Assembly (NCBI RefSeq): GCF_900101045.1
Contig: NZ_FNFN01000003.1
Coordinates: 62,001-126,000, forward strand
DNA length: 64,000 nt
Direction of reading: 5' to 3'
Origin: Nocardioides sp. YR527
GTDB taxonomy: Bacteria; Actinomycetota; Actinomycetes; Propionibacteriales; Nocardioidaceae
Part shown: positions 34,555 to 43,568 of the stretch, one piece after another
How the letters are laid out: every line of letters begins with the position of its first letter
Position numbering within the stretch: position 1 is the stretch's first letter
Position numbers and translations under genes: made by a program
Notes under the pieces: generated by a model
Database searches by the model: none
Told to the model about the DNA's origin: nothing
The model's input: only the letters and a program-made list of their open reading frames with translations

Positions 34555-36168
34555 ATGTCGCTGACCGCGCTCTACCTGCTTGTCGCACTAGGAGCAGGGC
34601 TGGTCGCGATGTTCCTGAAACTTCCGCCGATGGTCGGCTTCCTCGCCGCCGGGTTCGGGCTGCACGCCGCCGGCGTCGGCGAGCTGGAGGGGCTGCACAC
34701 GCTCTCCGAGCTCGGCGTGACGCTGCTCCTGTTCGGCATCGGTCTCAAGCTCGATGTGAGATCGCTGCTCCGGCCCGACGTGTGGCTGAGCACCTTCGCC
34801 CACCTGGGGTTCAGCGTCATCATCGGGATCGGCATGCTGGCCGGGATCGCACCGCTCGGCTTCGCGCTCCTCGCCGACGCCGACCTGGGCGAGATGGCGC
34901 TGATCGCCTTCGTCCTCTCCTTCTCGAGCACCGTCTTCGCGATCAAGGTCCTCGACGAGCGCCACGACAACAACACCCTCTACGGCCGGATCGCCATCGG
35001 TGTGCTGGTCATGCAGGACATCGTCGCGGTGGCGTTCCTGACCATCTCCAAGGGCCACTGGCCCTCGCCGTGGGTCTTCGCGCTGGTGCTGCTCCTCCCG
35101 GGCGCCTGGCTCGCCCACCGGGTCTGGGACCGGATCACCTCCGCCGAGCTGACCGCGCTCTTCGGGCTGACGATCGCGCTCGTGCCGGGCTACTGGGCCT
35201 TCGAGGCCGTGGGGCTCAAGGGTGACCTCGGAGCCCTGGTGGTCGGCGTACTCCTCGGGTCGCACGTCAAGGCGCCGGCGCTGGCCAAGCTGCTGTTCAG
35301 CACCAAGGAGCTCCTGCTCATCGCGTTCTTCCTGAGCATCGGACTGACCGGGGTGCCCTCGCTGGAGGACTTCGCCCTGGCCGCCGTGCTGCAGGTCCTG
35401 CTGCCGCTCCAGGCCGCGGCGTACGTCGTGATCTTCGCGTTCATGGGGCTGCGCTACCGCACCGCGACGCTGGCCTCGTTCACCCTGGCCAACTACTCCG
35501 AGTTCGGGCTCATCGTCATCGTCATCGCGTCGGCCTCCGGGCTCGCATCGGCCCAGTGGCAGACCGTGCTCGCGGTCGCGACCGCACTCTCGTTCCTGGT
35601 CGACGCGCTGTTCAACGCGTACGCCCCGGCGATCATCAATCTGCTCAACCGCCGGCTGCCGGTGCGGAGGCCGGAGCGACTCCAGGAGGCGGACCGGCCG
35701 ATCAACCTCGGCGACGCCAAGGCGCTGGTGGTCGGCATGGGCCGGGTGGGGCGTACGACCTACGAGGAGCTGCGCGACACCCAGGGCTACCACGTGCTCG
35801 CCGTCGAGCACGACTCGCTACGGGCCGACTCGCTCAAGGAGGAGGGCTTCGACGTGGTCGAGGCCGACGCCACCGACCAGGACTTCTGGGAGCGGGTCAA
35901 GAAGGGCACCGGCATGGAGCTGGTCGTCCTCACGATGCCCTTCCACGGCGACAACCTGCTCGCCATGGACCTGCTCCAGAAGCTCGGGTTCACCGGCACC
36001 GTCGCCGCCATCGCCCTGCGCCCCGAGGAGCGCGACGAGCTCAAGAAGCGCGGCGCCCACGCCGTCCTGAACCTGTACGCCTCCGCCGGATCCGACCTCG
36101 CCGAGAAGGCGCTCCGGGTCAACCAGGAGCGCCAGCTCGCGACCCAGGCTCAGCCGAGCAGGTCGTAG
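34555..36168 (+). CDS. CPA2-type cation/proton antiporter with TrkA-N domain (KefC-like)
   Basis: The 537-residue protein has about 12 membrane spans of the Na+/H+ exchanger type (residues 1-370), with 'FSSTVFAIKVLDERHDNNTLYGRIAIGVLVMQDIVAV' and 'ANYSEFGLIVIVIASA'. A cytoplasmic RCK/TrkA-N Rossmann domain follows ('AKALVVGMGRVGRTTYEEL'). This is the layout of KefC-like potassium/proton antiporters. I start at ATG 34555, since translation from 34492 adds a non-hydrophobic leader. The last 19 bp overlap the end of the convergent amidase gene. It is probably unrelated to the steroid genes. Confidence 0.88.
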   Translation: MSLTALYLLVALGAGLVAMFLKLPPMVGFLAAGFGLHAAGVGELEGLHTLSELGVTLLLFGIGLKLDVRSLLRPDVWLSTFAHLGFSVIIGIGMLAGIAPLGFALLADADLGEMALIAFVLSFSSTVFAIKVLDERHDNNTLYGRIAIGVLVMQDIVAVAFLTISKGHWPSPWVFALVLLLPGAWLAHRVWDRITSAELTALFGLTIALVPGYWAFEAVGLKGDLGALVVGVLLGSHVKAPALAKLLFSTKELLLIAFFLSIGLTGVPSLEDFALAAVLQVLLPLQAAAYVVIFAFMGLRYRTATLASFTLANYSEFGLIVIVIASASGLASAQWQTVLAVATALSFLVDALFNAYAPAIINLLNRRLPVRRPERLQEADRPINLGDAKALVVGMGRVGRTTYEELRDTQGYHVLAVEHDSLRADSLKEEGFDVVEADATDQDFWERVKKGTGMELVVLTMPFHGDNLLAMDLLQKLGFTGTVAAIALRPEERDELKKRGAHAVLNLYASAGSDLAEKALRVNQERQLATQAQPSRS

Positions 36169-38939
36169 CCCGTCGACAGCGCGCCGAGGTAGGTGCGGGT
36201 CACGCCGGTTCCGGTGCTGTTGCGCTCGAAGGCGTAGAGGTAGCTGCCGGAGCGGGCGATCAGGTCACCGCCGGCACCCCCACGCAGGTCACGCACGCCG
36301 AGGACCGCGTTGTAGCCGGACAGATCGACCGAGAGGGTGCGGTAGGAGACCAGGCCGCCGGGACCGTTGCTCTCGTGGACGACCAGCGAGCTGCCGTTCA
36401 CGAAGAGCACGTCCGGGGTGTTGCCCGAGTTCCAGCGACCGGCTCCCACCAGACGGGTGCCGGAGGCCGAGGAGCGCATCACGATCGAGGCGCCGACCTT
36501 GGTCGAGCCCTTGCCCGGCCACAGCTTGATCGTCCCGTCCGAGGTGCGGCCCATCAGGTCCGGGAAGCCGTCGCCCGTGACGTCGCCGACCGCGTCCATC
36601 ACGCCGACCGAGCCGAGGCCGGTCGCGATCGTGACGGGGCTGGTGAACTTGCCGGTGCCGTAGCCCCGGTAGAGGCGTACGGAACCGTCGGACATCTTCG
36701 CCAGGAAGTCGCCCTTGCCGTCGCGGTTCCAGTCACCGGCGTTCATCAGCGCAGTCGCACCGGCGAGGTTCACGCCGGAGTCGATCGGCTTGGCCAGGCT
36801 GACGCGACCGCTGTTGGGCTTGACGTAGAGCGTCGAGCCCGACCGCATCATCAGGTCCGGCAGGCTGTTGCCGGCCAGGTTGACCGCGCCGACGAGGGTC
36901 TTGTCGACACCGGAGAACGGACCCAGCGGCTTGCCGAAGCCGGAGCCGCTGGCGGGGTAGATCCAGCCGCGGTTGGAGCCGTCGCGGCCGATCAGGTCAC
37001 CACGGCCGTCGCCGGTGAAGTCGCCGTAGCCGCTGATCTGGGCCAGCGAGGACCAGGCCGGGCTCTGGGTGGCGAGCTTGACGGGCGCGCCGAACGTACC
37101 GCTGCCCGATCCCTTGAAGTAGTAGAGCGCCCCGGACTTGCGGCCGATCAGGTCGCGCCTGCCGTCCTGGTTGACGTCGCCGGTCGCGGCGAGCTTGTCG
37201 AAGCCGCCCAGCGAGCGCGTCGTGCCTGCTCGGGTGAACCCGCCGGCACCGTTGCCGGTGTAGCGCACCAGGTAGCCCTTCGCGTTCTTCCCGACGAGGT
37301 CGTTGGCGGACGTACCGCCGATGTTGCCGACCGCGGTGATCTTCGAGACGCCGGAGAAGGTCGAGGTCGAGAGGTTCTTGAAGACCGCCGCGAAGGTGCC
37401 GTCGCCGCGACCCTTGCGGATGCCCGCGGAGCCGTCGTTGCGGACGAAGATCAGGTCCGCCTTGCCGTCGCCGGTGACGTCCGGGGTCACGACCTGCTCA
37501 CGCGTGGTGCTGCCGAACGTCGTCGACGTCCTGGTGGAGTCGAAGCCGGCGAAGCCGCCGGTACGCATCGTGAACACGCGTCCGTCCGACTTCCGTCGCG
37601 CGACGAGGTCGGAGTGGCTGGTGCCGGCGATGTTGGACTCCAGGTCGCGGCCGGCCCAGCTCTTCTGCAGGCTCGCGGCCAGCGTACGGATCTGGGGGAT
37701 CGCGTCGTAGAGGTTCTGGCCCGGGCACAGGGTCTGCCCGGCGTCGCGGTGGCCCTTGATCGCGTGCGAGAACGTGGTGCCGTTGATGTCGACGTTCGTC
37801 GCGCCCGCGCTGACGCCGTGGAGCGAGAGCTTCCAGGCGAAGAGGGCGCCGTACGCCTGGATCAGCTCCGGCGTCGGCTCGACGGTCTCGAAGTTGCCGA
37901 GCGCGGAGGCGGCGAAGCTGTCGGTGTTGTAGCCGGAGGTGTGGGCGCCCTCGACCGGCATCGCGACGCCGCCGTTGCGGCCCTCCCAGATCCGGCCGAA
38001 CTTGTCGATGAAGAAGTTGTAACCGACGTCGCGCCAGCCGTTGGTCTGCACGTGGTAGGCGTAGATCCCCTGGATGATCGAGGGGACGTCGGCCTCGGTG
38101 TAGTCGTTGGTGCCGGCGGTGTGGTGGACGAAGCCGCCGTGGATCGTGCGGTACGTCGGTGGAACGTCCTCGCGGATCGACTCGTCCGCGCCCCACTGGG
38201 CGCGGCTGTAGATCGTCGGGCTCGGGGTGTAGCTGCCGGCCGCGAGGTTCAGGTCGGCGTCCGTCTTCTTCTTGTGGGTCGACGGGGCCTTGGTGGTGCC
38301 GTCGTCGGTGTCGATCGCCGGAAGCTCCTCGACGGTGTCCTCGGGCTTACCGGGTTCGATGACCGCGAGCTCGAGGTCATCGGGGAGTTCGGCGTCCGCC
38401 GGGACGACCAGCCGGGTCTGGACCTTGTCGACGTGACCGACGAGGAACTCACGGGTGCCCTCGCGGTTGCCCTTCGCCTCGGCGCTGCCCGCATCGGGGG
38501 CGTGCTCGTCGAGGTGGACCTCCATCGGACGCCACTTCGACCACGCGCCGTCGCTCTTGGTGCGGACCTTGGCCCTGACGGCCTCGGTGTCGATGTCGCT
38601 GCCGGGTGACCAGGTCATCCCGACGACGCCGAAGCCGGTGACGTCCTGGGGGACGCTGGTGAGGATGGTCCTGCGGGGCTTGGTCACCAGCGTCGTGCCG
38701 TCGGTCTCCTCGCCGGCGCTCGTGGTCAGGTCGATCTCCTCGACCTGAGCCTTCACGGGCCCTTCCGGGAGCGTCGACGGCTTCGACGAGGCGGCCTGGA
38801 AGGCGGCAAGGGAGCCGGTCGTGCTCGATCCGGGACGGGCGATGTCGAGGTCCAGCGTCGCCGGAAGCGCGACCGCGGTGGCGGCACCGATGACGAGGAT
38901 GGTGCCGGAGAGAGACGCGATCGTGGCGCGTCGGGGCAT
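36150..38939 (-). CDS. Secreted PGRP-type N-acetylmuramoyl-L-alanine amidase with FG-GAP repeats
   Basis: The protein has about 929 residues, starting at ATG 38939 after GGAGG. A Sec signal (MPRRATIASLSGTILVIG) is followed by a region of about 210 residues. The amidase_2/PGRP domain (about 245-440) starts 'YSRAQWGADES' and contains 'GGFVHHTAGTNDYTEADV', 'YNFFIDKFGRIWEGRNGG' and 'GHRDAGQTLCPGQ', which give the zinc ligands. The C-terminal half is a series of VCBS/FG-GAP repeats of the form 'DLIGRKSG..YYFKGSGSGTFGAP', predicted to fold as a beta-propeller. It likely cleaves or binds peptidoglycan outside the cell. Similar actinobacterial proteins are common but mostly uncharacterised. Confidence 0.9.
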   Translation of the reverse strand: MPRRATIASLSGTILVIGAATAVALPATLDLDIARPGSSTTGSLAAFQAASSKPSTLPEGPVKAQVEEIDLTTSAGEETDGTTLVTKPRRTILTSVPQDVTGFGVVGMTWSPGSDIDTEAVRAKVRTKSDGAWSKWRPMEVHLDEHAPDAGSAEAKGNREGTREFLVGHVDKVQTRLVVPADAELPDDLELAVIEPGKPEDTVEELPAIDTDDGTTKAPSTHKKKTDADLNLAAGSYTPSPTIYSRAQWGADESIREDVPPTYRTIHGGFVHHTAGTNDYTEADVPSIIQGIYAYHVQTNGWRDVGYNFFIDKFGRIWEGRNGGVAMPVEGAHTSGYNTDSFAASALGNFETVEPTPELIQAYGALFAWKLSLHGVSAGATNVDINGTTFSHAIKGHRDAGQTLCPGQNLYDAIPQIRTLAASLQKSWAGRDLESNIAGTSHSDLVARRKSDGRVFTMRTGGFAGFDSTRTSTTFGSTTREQVVTPDVTGDGKADLIFVRNDGSAGIRKGRGDGTFAAVFKNLSTSTFSGVSKITAVGNIGGTSANDLVGKNAKGYLVRYTGNGAGGFTRAGTTRSLGGFDKLAATGDVNQDGRRDLIGRKSGALYYFKGSGSGTFGAPVKLATQSPAWSSLAQISGYGDFTGDGRGDLIGRDGSNRGWIYPASGSGFGKPLGPFSGVDKTLVGAVNLAGNSLPDLMMRSGSTLYVKPNSGRVSLAKPIDSGVNLAGATALMNAGDWNRDGKGDFLAKMSDGSVRLYRGYGTGKFTSPVTIATGLGSVGVMDAVGDVTGDGFPDLMGRTSDGTIKLWPGKGSTKVGASIVMRSSASGTRLVGAGRWNSGNTPDVLFVNGSSLVVHESNGPGGLVSYRTLSVDLSGYNAVLGVRDLRGGAGGDLIARSGSYLYAFERNSTGTGVTRTYLGALSTGYDLLG

Positions 38940-39008
38940 CGAAGCCTCCGAGGGGGAAGTGAAGACGGGCTGACGAAACCTATACCCCCGCGGGGTGGGG
39001 TGTCTCAC

Positions 39009-40544
39009 CTATATCGAGGTGTCGCGCAGCTCCGTCTTCAGGACCTTGCCGCTGGCGTTGCGCGGAAGGCTGTCGACCAGGACGTACGCCCTCGGCTGCT
39101 TGTAGTTGGCCAGGCGGTCCTTGAGCCAGGTCGCGATCGAATCGGCGGTCAGGTCGTCGCGTACGACGACGAAGGCCTTGCCCACCTGGCCGAGGCGTGC
39201 GTCGGGGACGCCGATGACCGCGGCCTCGACGATGCCGGGGTGGCCGGCGAGGGTGTTCTCGACCTCGGCCGGATAGACGTTGAAGCCGCCGACGGTGAAC
39301 ATGTCCTTGATCCGGTCGGTGATCTTCAGGCAGCCGTGCTCGTCGAGGAAGCCGACGTCGCCGGTGTGGAGCCAGCCGTCCTCGTCAATCGCCTCGGCGG
39401 TCGCCTCGGGATTCTCGAAGTAGCCGAGCATGACGTTGTCGCCGCGGATCCAGACCTCGCCGTCCTCACCGGGCTCCGCGTCCTCCCCGGTGGGGGTGAC
39501 GGTGCGGATCTCCAGCCCCTCGACCGCGGGGCCGACCACCTTGGCCACGTGGGCCGGGTCCTCGCCGGGGCGGGTGGTGGTCGCGACCAGGCACTCGGTG
39601 AGGCCGTAGGCGCCCTTGACCTCGTCGATCCCGAGGACGTCGCGCATGTCGGCGAAGAGGCTCTCCGGGACGCTCGCCGCGCCGGCGATCGCGAAGCGCA
39701 GCGAGGAGAGGTCGTACGCCTTCAGGTCCTCGTGGTTGATGAGGGTCGTGAAGATCGTGGGGGCGCCGGGGAGGACGGTGATCCGCTCGTCCTGGATCAG
39801 CTGCAACGTCTGCGTCGGGGTGTAGGTCGCGATCGGGTAGATCGTGGCGCCCGCGCTGAATGCCGCGAGGAAGCCCGCCTTGTAGCCGAACCCGTGGAAG
39901 AACGGGTTGACGATGGCGTAGCGGTCCTCCGGGCTGAGTGCGGCGCCGCGGGCCCAGACGTCGGCGGTCCCGATCGTCTGGCGCTGTGCGCACATCACGC
40001 CCTTCGGCTTGCCGGTCGTGCCGGAGGTGAACAGCAGGTCGGCCAGGGTGTCGGGGGTGACGGTCGCCTTGGCGTCCTCGAGGCGCTTGTCGGTGATGTC
40101 GTCGCCTCTGGCCAGGAACTCGTCCCAGTCGCCGCCGAGGTCGACGATGGTGAGCAGGTGCTCCGGGAGCGGGCCGGCGTCGTGGAGCATCTGGACGTAG
40201 TCGGTGCCGAGGAAGCCGTTGACGGTGATCAGCGCGGTGGCGCGGGAGCGCTCCAGGATCTCGCGCGCCTCATGGCCGCGGTAGCGGGTGTTGAGCGGCA
40301 CCACGGCCGCCCCGATCGTCTGCGCGCCGAGGGCCGCGACCGGGAACTCCCATCGGTTGGGGGCCCAGATGGCGACGCGGTCGCCGCTGCGTACGCCGCT
40401 GGCCAGGAAGGCACGCGCGGCCCGGTCGGTCGCGTCGGCGAGCTCGGCGTAGGTGAGCGTCGTGGTGCCGTCGACGATGGCCGGGTGGTCGGCGTAGGTC
40501 TGCTTGGCCTTCTCGATCAGGGCCGAGATCGTGCGGGGGGTCAT
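39009..40544 (-). CDS. fadD3: HIP-CoA synthetase, acyl-CoA ligase FadD3-like
   Basis: The 511-residue ANL-family ligase has the AMP motif 'LLFTSGTTGKPKGVM', 'YGLTEC', 'WLHTGDVGFLDEHGCLKITDRIKDMFTVGGFNVYPAEVE', and the C-terminal lysine in 'PRNASGKVLKTEL'. FadD3 activates 3a-alpha-H-4-alpha(3'-propanoate)-7a-beta-methylhexahydro-1,5-indanedione (HIP), the bicyclic steroid remnant, to its CoA thioester. The assignment rests on length (503 in M. tuberculosis), overall similarity, and position divergent from kstR2 across a 46-bp spacer containing a KstR2-like operator. Rv3561-type FadD3 is the closest family recalled. Confidence 0.82.
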   Translation of the reverse strand: MTPRTISALIEKAKQTYADHPAIVDGTTTLTYAELADATDRAARAFLASGVRSGDRVAIWAPNRWEFPVAALGAQTIGAAVVPLNTRYRGHEAREILERSRATALITVNGFLGTDYVQMLHDAGPLPEHLLTIVDLGGDWDEFLARGDDITDKRLEDAKATVTPDTLADLLFTSGTTGKPKGVMCAQRQTIGTADVWARGAALSPEDRYAIVNPFFHGFGYKAGFLAAFSAGATIYPIATYTPTQTLQLIQDERITVLPGAPTIFTTLINHEDLKAYDLSSLRFAIAGAASVPESLFADMRDVLGIDEVKGAYGLTECLVATTTRPGEDPAHVAKVVGPAVEGLEIRTVTPTGEDAEPGEDGEVWIRGDNVMLGYFENPEATAEAIDEDGWLHTGDVGFLDEHGCLKITDRIKDMFTVGGFNVYPAEVENTLAGHPGIVEAAVIGVPDARLGQVGKAFVVVRDDLTADSIATWLKDRLANYKQPRAYVLVDSLPRNASGKVLKTELRDTSI

Positions 40545-40561
40545 CCTGGCAAGCGTAGTTG

Positions 40562-40575
40562 AGCAACTGCTTGTT
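40562..40575. promoter_or_regulatory. KstR2-like operator between fadD3 and kstR2
   Basis: AGCAACTGCTTGTT matches AnCAAGnnCTTGnT with one mismatch (CAAC for CAAG). It lies in the 46-bp gap between the fadD3 and kstR2 start codons, so one site could control both and give autoregulation. Confidence 0.68.
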
Positions 40576-40590
40576 TGGTAGGCTTCGTCC

Positions 40591-41208
40591 ATGACTGACA
40601 CGGGGGTTGCGCCGAGAAGGCGGGGGACGGCGTCGGGGTCGTCACGGCGGGCCGAGCTGCTCACGCTGGCTGCCGAGATGTTCGCGACCAAGGGCTTCGC
40701 CCAGACGACCGTACGCGACATCGCCGATGCCGCGGGGATCCTCTCGGGCTCGCTCTACCACCACTTCCGCTCCAAGGAAGCGATGCTGACCGAGCTGCTG
40801 TCGGGGTTCCTCGACGGGCTCAACGCGCGGTTCACCGAGATCGTCGAGAGCGGGGTCGACCCGCAGGCCGACCTGGACGGACTGATCACCGAGTCGTTCC
40901 GGACGATCCACAACGAGCGGCTCGCCGTCGCGCTCTACCAGAACGAGGCGTCCTTCCTGGCGACCGTCGAGGGCTTCGAGTTCGTCGCCGATCGCTCGCG
41001 CGACAACGAGGCGCTGTGGATCCGGGTCATCGAGGCCGGCCAGGCCTCGGGCGCCTTCCAGGCGTCGTTGGACCCCGCCTTGACCTACCGGTTCATCCGT
41101 GACGGCGTCTGGTCCACCGTCGCCTGGTATCGCCCCGGCGGCCGACACACCCCCGAGACGCTCTCGGAGCAGTATCTGAACCTGCTCCACGCCGGCATCC
41201 TCGCGTAG
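40591..41208 (+). CDS. kstR2: TetR family repressor KstR2
   Basis: The 205-residue TetR protein has an HTH at about 20-62 ('RRAELLTLAAEMFATKGFAQTTVRDIADAAGILSGSLYHHFRSKEAML'). 'DAAGILSGSLYHHF' and the C-terminal 'YRFIRDGVWSTVAWYRPGG' closely follow mycobacterial KstR2 (Rv3557c). KstR2 represses the genes for steroid C/D-ring breakdown and is released by HIP-CoA. KstR2-like sites are present at five promoter regions in this window, including its own. No ribosome binding site is evident, so the transcript may be leaderless. Confidence 0.88.
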   Translation: MTDTGVAPRRRGTASGSSRRAELLTLAAEMFATKGFAQTTVRDIADAAGILSGSLYHHFRSKEAMLTELLSGFLDGLNARFTEIVESGVDPQADLDGLITESFRTIHNERLAVALYQNEASFLATVEGFEFVADRSRDNEALWIRVIEAGQASGAFQASLDPALTYRFIRDGVWSTVAWYRPGGRHTPETLSEQYLNLLHAGILA

Positions 41209-41374
41209 CTTGCTGATCGAGCCATCCCGTCGGTCGCGCAGGCGGCCGCGAGGCTCGGAGGGCAGCACATATCATCGGTGCCGATCAATGGCGCCTAATT
41301 GAGTACTTATCAATCTCTATCGGCGGACGTAGCCTTTGTAGGCCCTCCTCGGGTCGTGTTCACAAAGGAGATCC

Positions 41375-41548
41375 ATGACCTTCACGCGCCGTTTCGCGCT
41401 GAGACAGGACGCACGTGCCGGGGACGGGACTGACCCGGATCTGCCCGACCACGAGCGGGAGCGACGAGCTCGAAAGGGCCTCTCAGGTGACGTAGTCGTG
41501 GGCAGCGACCTCGACGTCCGTCCGCTGGACGGCCGGATCCGACGGTAG
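41375..41548 (+). CDS. Small ORF (57 aa) with strong ribosome binding site
   Basis: ATG 41375 is preceded by AAAGGAGATCC, one of the best Shine-Dalgarno sequences in the window. It encodes a highly charged 57-residue peptide (MTFTRRFALRQDARAGDG..., ending DGRIRR). I do not recognise it. It lies in the 463-bp gap between kstR2 and the metallo-hydrolase gene, 124 bp before the latter. It could be a small protein, a leader peptide, or the remnant of an older gene. Nothing else was seen in the gap; a TTGAGTACTTATCAA-like AT-rich stretch at about 41300 may be its promoter. Confidence 0.4.
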   Translation: MTFTRRFALRQDARAGDGTDPDLPDHERERRARKGLSGDVVVGSDLDVRPLDGRIRR

Positions 41549-41671
41549 CCCCGCGCTCCGCCGGATCGCGAGAACCCACCGCTTCATTGCTCGAAGCATC
41601 CGCGCGCTTTCATCGATCGCTACAGCCGACTCCCGCACGACATACGGAGTCGGCACAGAAGGGAATGACAC

Positions 41672-42688
41672 ATGTCCAACCACCTCCATCTCGACCGCCG
41701 AGGAACCCTCGGCCTTGCGGCCCTCGGCCTGTCGGCGATGGCCTACGGCGCCGCACCTGCTGGTGCGGCTGTGCCCACGCGTGCCCGGCAGCGGAGCGAC
41801 TCTGCGCTCACGGTCACTCTCCTGGGGACCGGGAGTCCCGTGCCGTCCATCGAACGGATGGGCAACTCGACCCTCGTCCAGGCCGGCGGATACAACCTGG
41901 TCTTCGACGGCGGTCGTGGCTTGCCGATCAGGTTGGTACAGGCAGGTCTCCACTGCGGACAGATCGACGGGATCTTCCTGACCCACTACCACTCCGACCA
42001 CGTCAACGGGGTTGCAGACGCGTGGATGATGGGCTACGTCCCGGCGCTCGGTGCCCGCACCAAGGCGCTCGACCTGTATGGGCCAACCGGTGTCCACCGA
42101 CTTGCAGCAGGCCTCCGACTGGCGCACGCGGACGACATCCGGGTACGGGTCGCCGACAAGGAGGTCAACCCGGCCGCGGCCGCCTTGGAGTCTCACGAGT
42201 CGCAGGTCAACGACGCTGTGGTCTTCAACCGTGACGGTGTGGTGGTCCGGATGTTCGAGGTCGACCACGACAAGGCCGACGCCATCACCCCGGCCGTGGG
42301 GTATCGCGTCGACTATCGAGGCCATTCAGTTCTCATCAGCGGTGACACCCGCCCGTGTGAGAACGTCATCAAGTGGGGACGGAGCGTGGACCTGCTCATC
42401 CACGAGGTCGCCGATTTCCTGGATCCCACCGACCCGGTGATCCAGGGTGTGTACGAACATCACACGAGCCCCCAGCAAGCGGGCAAGATCTTCGACGCCA
42501 CACGCCCCCAGATGGCGGCGTACTCCCACATCGTGGCGGGGATCCCGCCGCGGTTCCCTGAGGTTCCCATCGCGACCCTCGTCGATCGGACGCGCGAGAA
42601 CTACGGTGGCGCGCTGACCGTGGGTGAGGATCTCTTGACCTTCACCATCGACAACTCCGGCATCGACGTGGTGCGCGCGACCGGCTGA
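41672..42688 (+). CDS. Tat-exported metallo-beta-lactamase-fold hydrolase
   Basis: The 338-residue protein has a Tat-like signal ('LDRRGTLGLAALGLSAMAYGAAPAGAA'). Its MBL-fold domain has 'LLGTGSPVPSIERMGNSTLV' at the first strand, metal ligands HYHSDH at about 107-112, 'LISGDTRP' supplying the bridging aspartate, and 'AAYSHIV' as the last histidine. The sequence belongs to the arylsulfatase/RNase Z-like branch, with family members acting on sulfate, phosphate or lactone esters. It sits between kstR2 and the ipdB end of the steroid operon. A role in preparing a steroid conjugate outside the membrane is possible but only inferred from position. Confidence 0.82.
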   Translation: MSNHLHLDRRGTLGLAALGLSAMAYGAAPAGAAVPTRARQRSDSALTVTLLGTGSPVPSIERMGNSTLVQAGGYNLVFDGGRGLPIRLVQAGLHCGQIDGIFLTHYHSDHVNGVADAWMMGYVPALGARTKALDLYGPTGVHRLAAGLRLAHADDIRVRVADKEVNPAAAALESHESQVNDAVVFNRDGVVVRMFEVDHDKADAITPAVGYRVDYRGHSVLISGDTRPCENVIKWGRSVDLLIHEVADFLDPTDPVIQGVYEHHTSPQQAGKIFDATRPQMAAYSHIVAGIPPRFPEVPIATLVDRTRENYGGALTVGEDLLTFTIDNSGIDVVRATG

Positions 42689-42718
42689 CGCGGGCCGGTT
42701 CTGCTCCTCGCCTGAGAT

Positions 42719-42816
42719 CGCCGAGTCGGCTCGTCCTGACCGCAAACCTCGCCGAGTCGGCTCGTCATGACGAGCCGACTCGGCGCGAATCTTGGTCAGA
42801 ATGAGCCGACTCGGCG
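42719..42816. repeat. GC-rich nested palindrome (CGCCGAGTCGG family), copy 2
   Basis: The core at 42750-42785 is a perfect 36-bp palindrome with arms CGCCGAGTCGGCTCGTCA. It differs from copy 1 at 14293 by one base pair per arm, with both arms changed together. Outer arms (42719-42742, and ending at 42816) form a second, imperfect inverted pair. It lies between the convergent MBL and ipdB genes and may be a bidirectional terminator. Confidence 0.78.
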
Positions 42817-42818
42817 GG

Positions 42819-43568
42819 CTACGGAACCTCTTTGAAGCGGAGGCCCTTGGGGTCTTCGGCCTCGATGATCTTCAGCTCGTCCGGGGTGGGCTCGCGGGTG
42901 AGGGGCGCGTTCGAGGCGTCGATCTCGAAGCCGGTGGCCTCCTGGAGCTCCTCGGGGGTCACGCCGGGGTGGATGGAGTCGACCTTGACGAGACCGGCGT
43001 CGTCGTAGCCGAAGACGGCGAGATTGGTGACGATGACGCCGAGGTCGTGGAAGCGGCCGGCGGTGCCGACCGCGCGGTCGTTGCCGACGCCGCTGGCGAC
43101 GTCGACGCGGTCGACGAAGACCCGGGCGGAGTGCTTGGCGACCCAGTAGTCGACACGGTGGTTGACGGTGTTGCCGGGGGCGCCGCGTACGCCGATCAGC
43201 TGGCGCTTCGGCTGGCGCCAGTCGCCGATCGAGGAGATGTTCTGGTTGCCGTGCCGGTCGATCTGGCTGGCGCCCATCATCGAGTGCCGGCGGCCGCTGG
43301 CGACGATGTCGAAGATGCTGCGGAACGGGACCCAGGCCTCGGGGGTGCCACCGGCGGCCGCGGTCTTCAGCAGCGGCGGAGCCTCGGACATCATGAACGC
43401 CTCGCCGTCGCTGAGCGCGAGCTCGGGGGTGTGGGTGGCCTTGGCCAGGCGTACGCCGATGGCCGGGACGATCCCGACGGCGTGGGCGAGCACCTCACCG
43501 GAGCCCTGGAAGGCGTCGGAGACGGCGGCGACGCAGATGTCTGCTCGGCTGATCGTCTGCATGGTCAC
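42819..43568 (-). CDS. ipdB: COCHEA-CoA hydrolase subunit IpdB
   Basis: The 249-residue protein of the CoA-transferase family, beta type, has 'MMSEAPPLLKTAAAGGTPEAWVPFRSIFDIVASGRRHSMMGASQIDRHGNQNISSIGDW'. With IpdA it forms the hydrolase that opens steroid ring C by retro-Claisen cleavage of the CoA thioester COCHEA-CoA. The translation start is GTG 43568, overlapping the ipdA stop, or ATG 43562. It is the last gene of the echA-fadE31-fadE32-fadE33-ipdA-ipdB operon. The assignment rests on family and unbroken synteny. Confidence 0.87.
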   Translation of the reverse strand: MTMQTISRADICVAAVSDAFQGSGEVLAHAVGIVPAIGVRLAKATHTPELALSDGEAFMMSEAPPLLKTAAAGGTPEAWVPFRSIFDIVASGRRHSMMGASQIDRHGNQNISSIGDWRQPKRQLIGVRGAPGNTVNHRVDYWVAKHSARVFVDRVDVASGVGNDRAVGTAGRFHDLGVIVTNLAVFGYDDAGLVKVDSIHPGVTPEELQEATGFEIDASNAPLTREPTPDELKIIEAEDPKGLRFKEVP

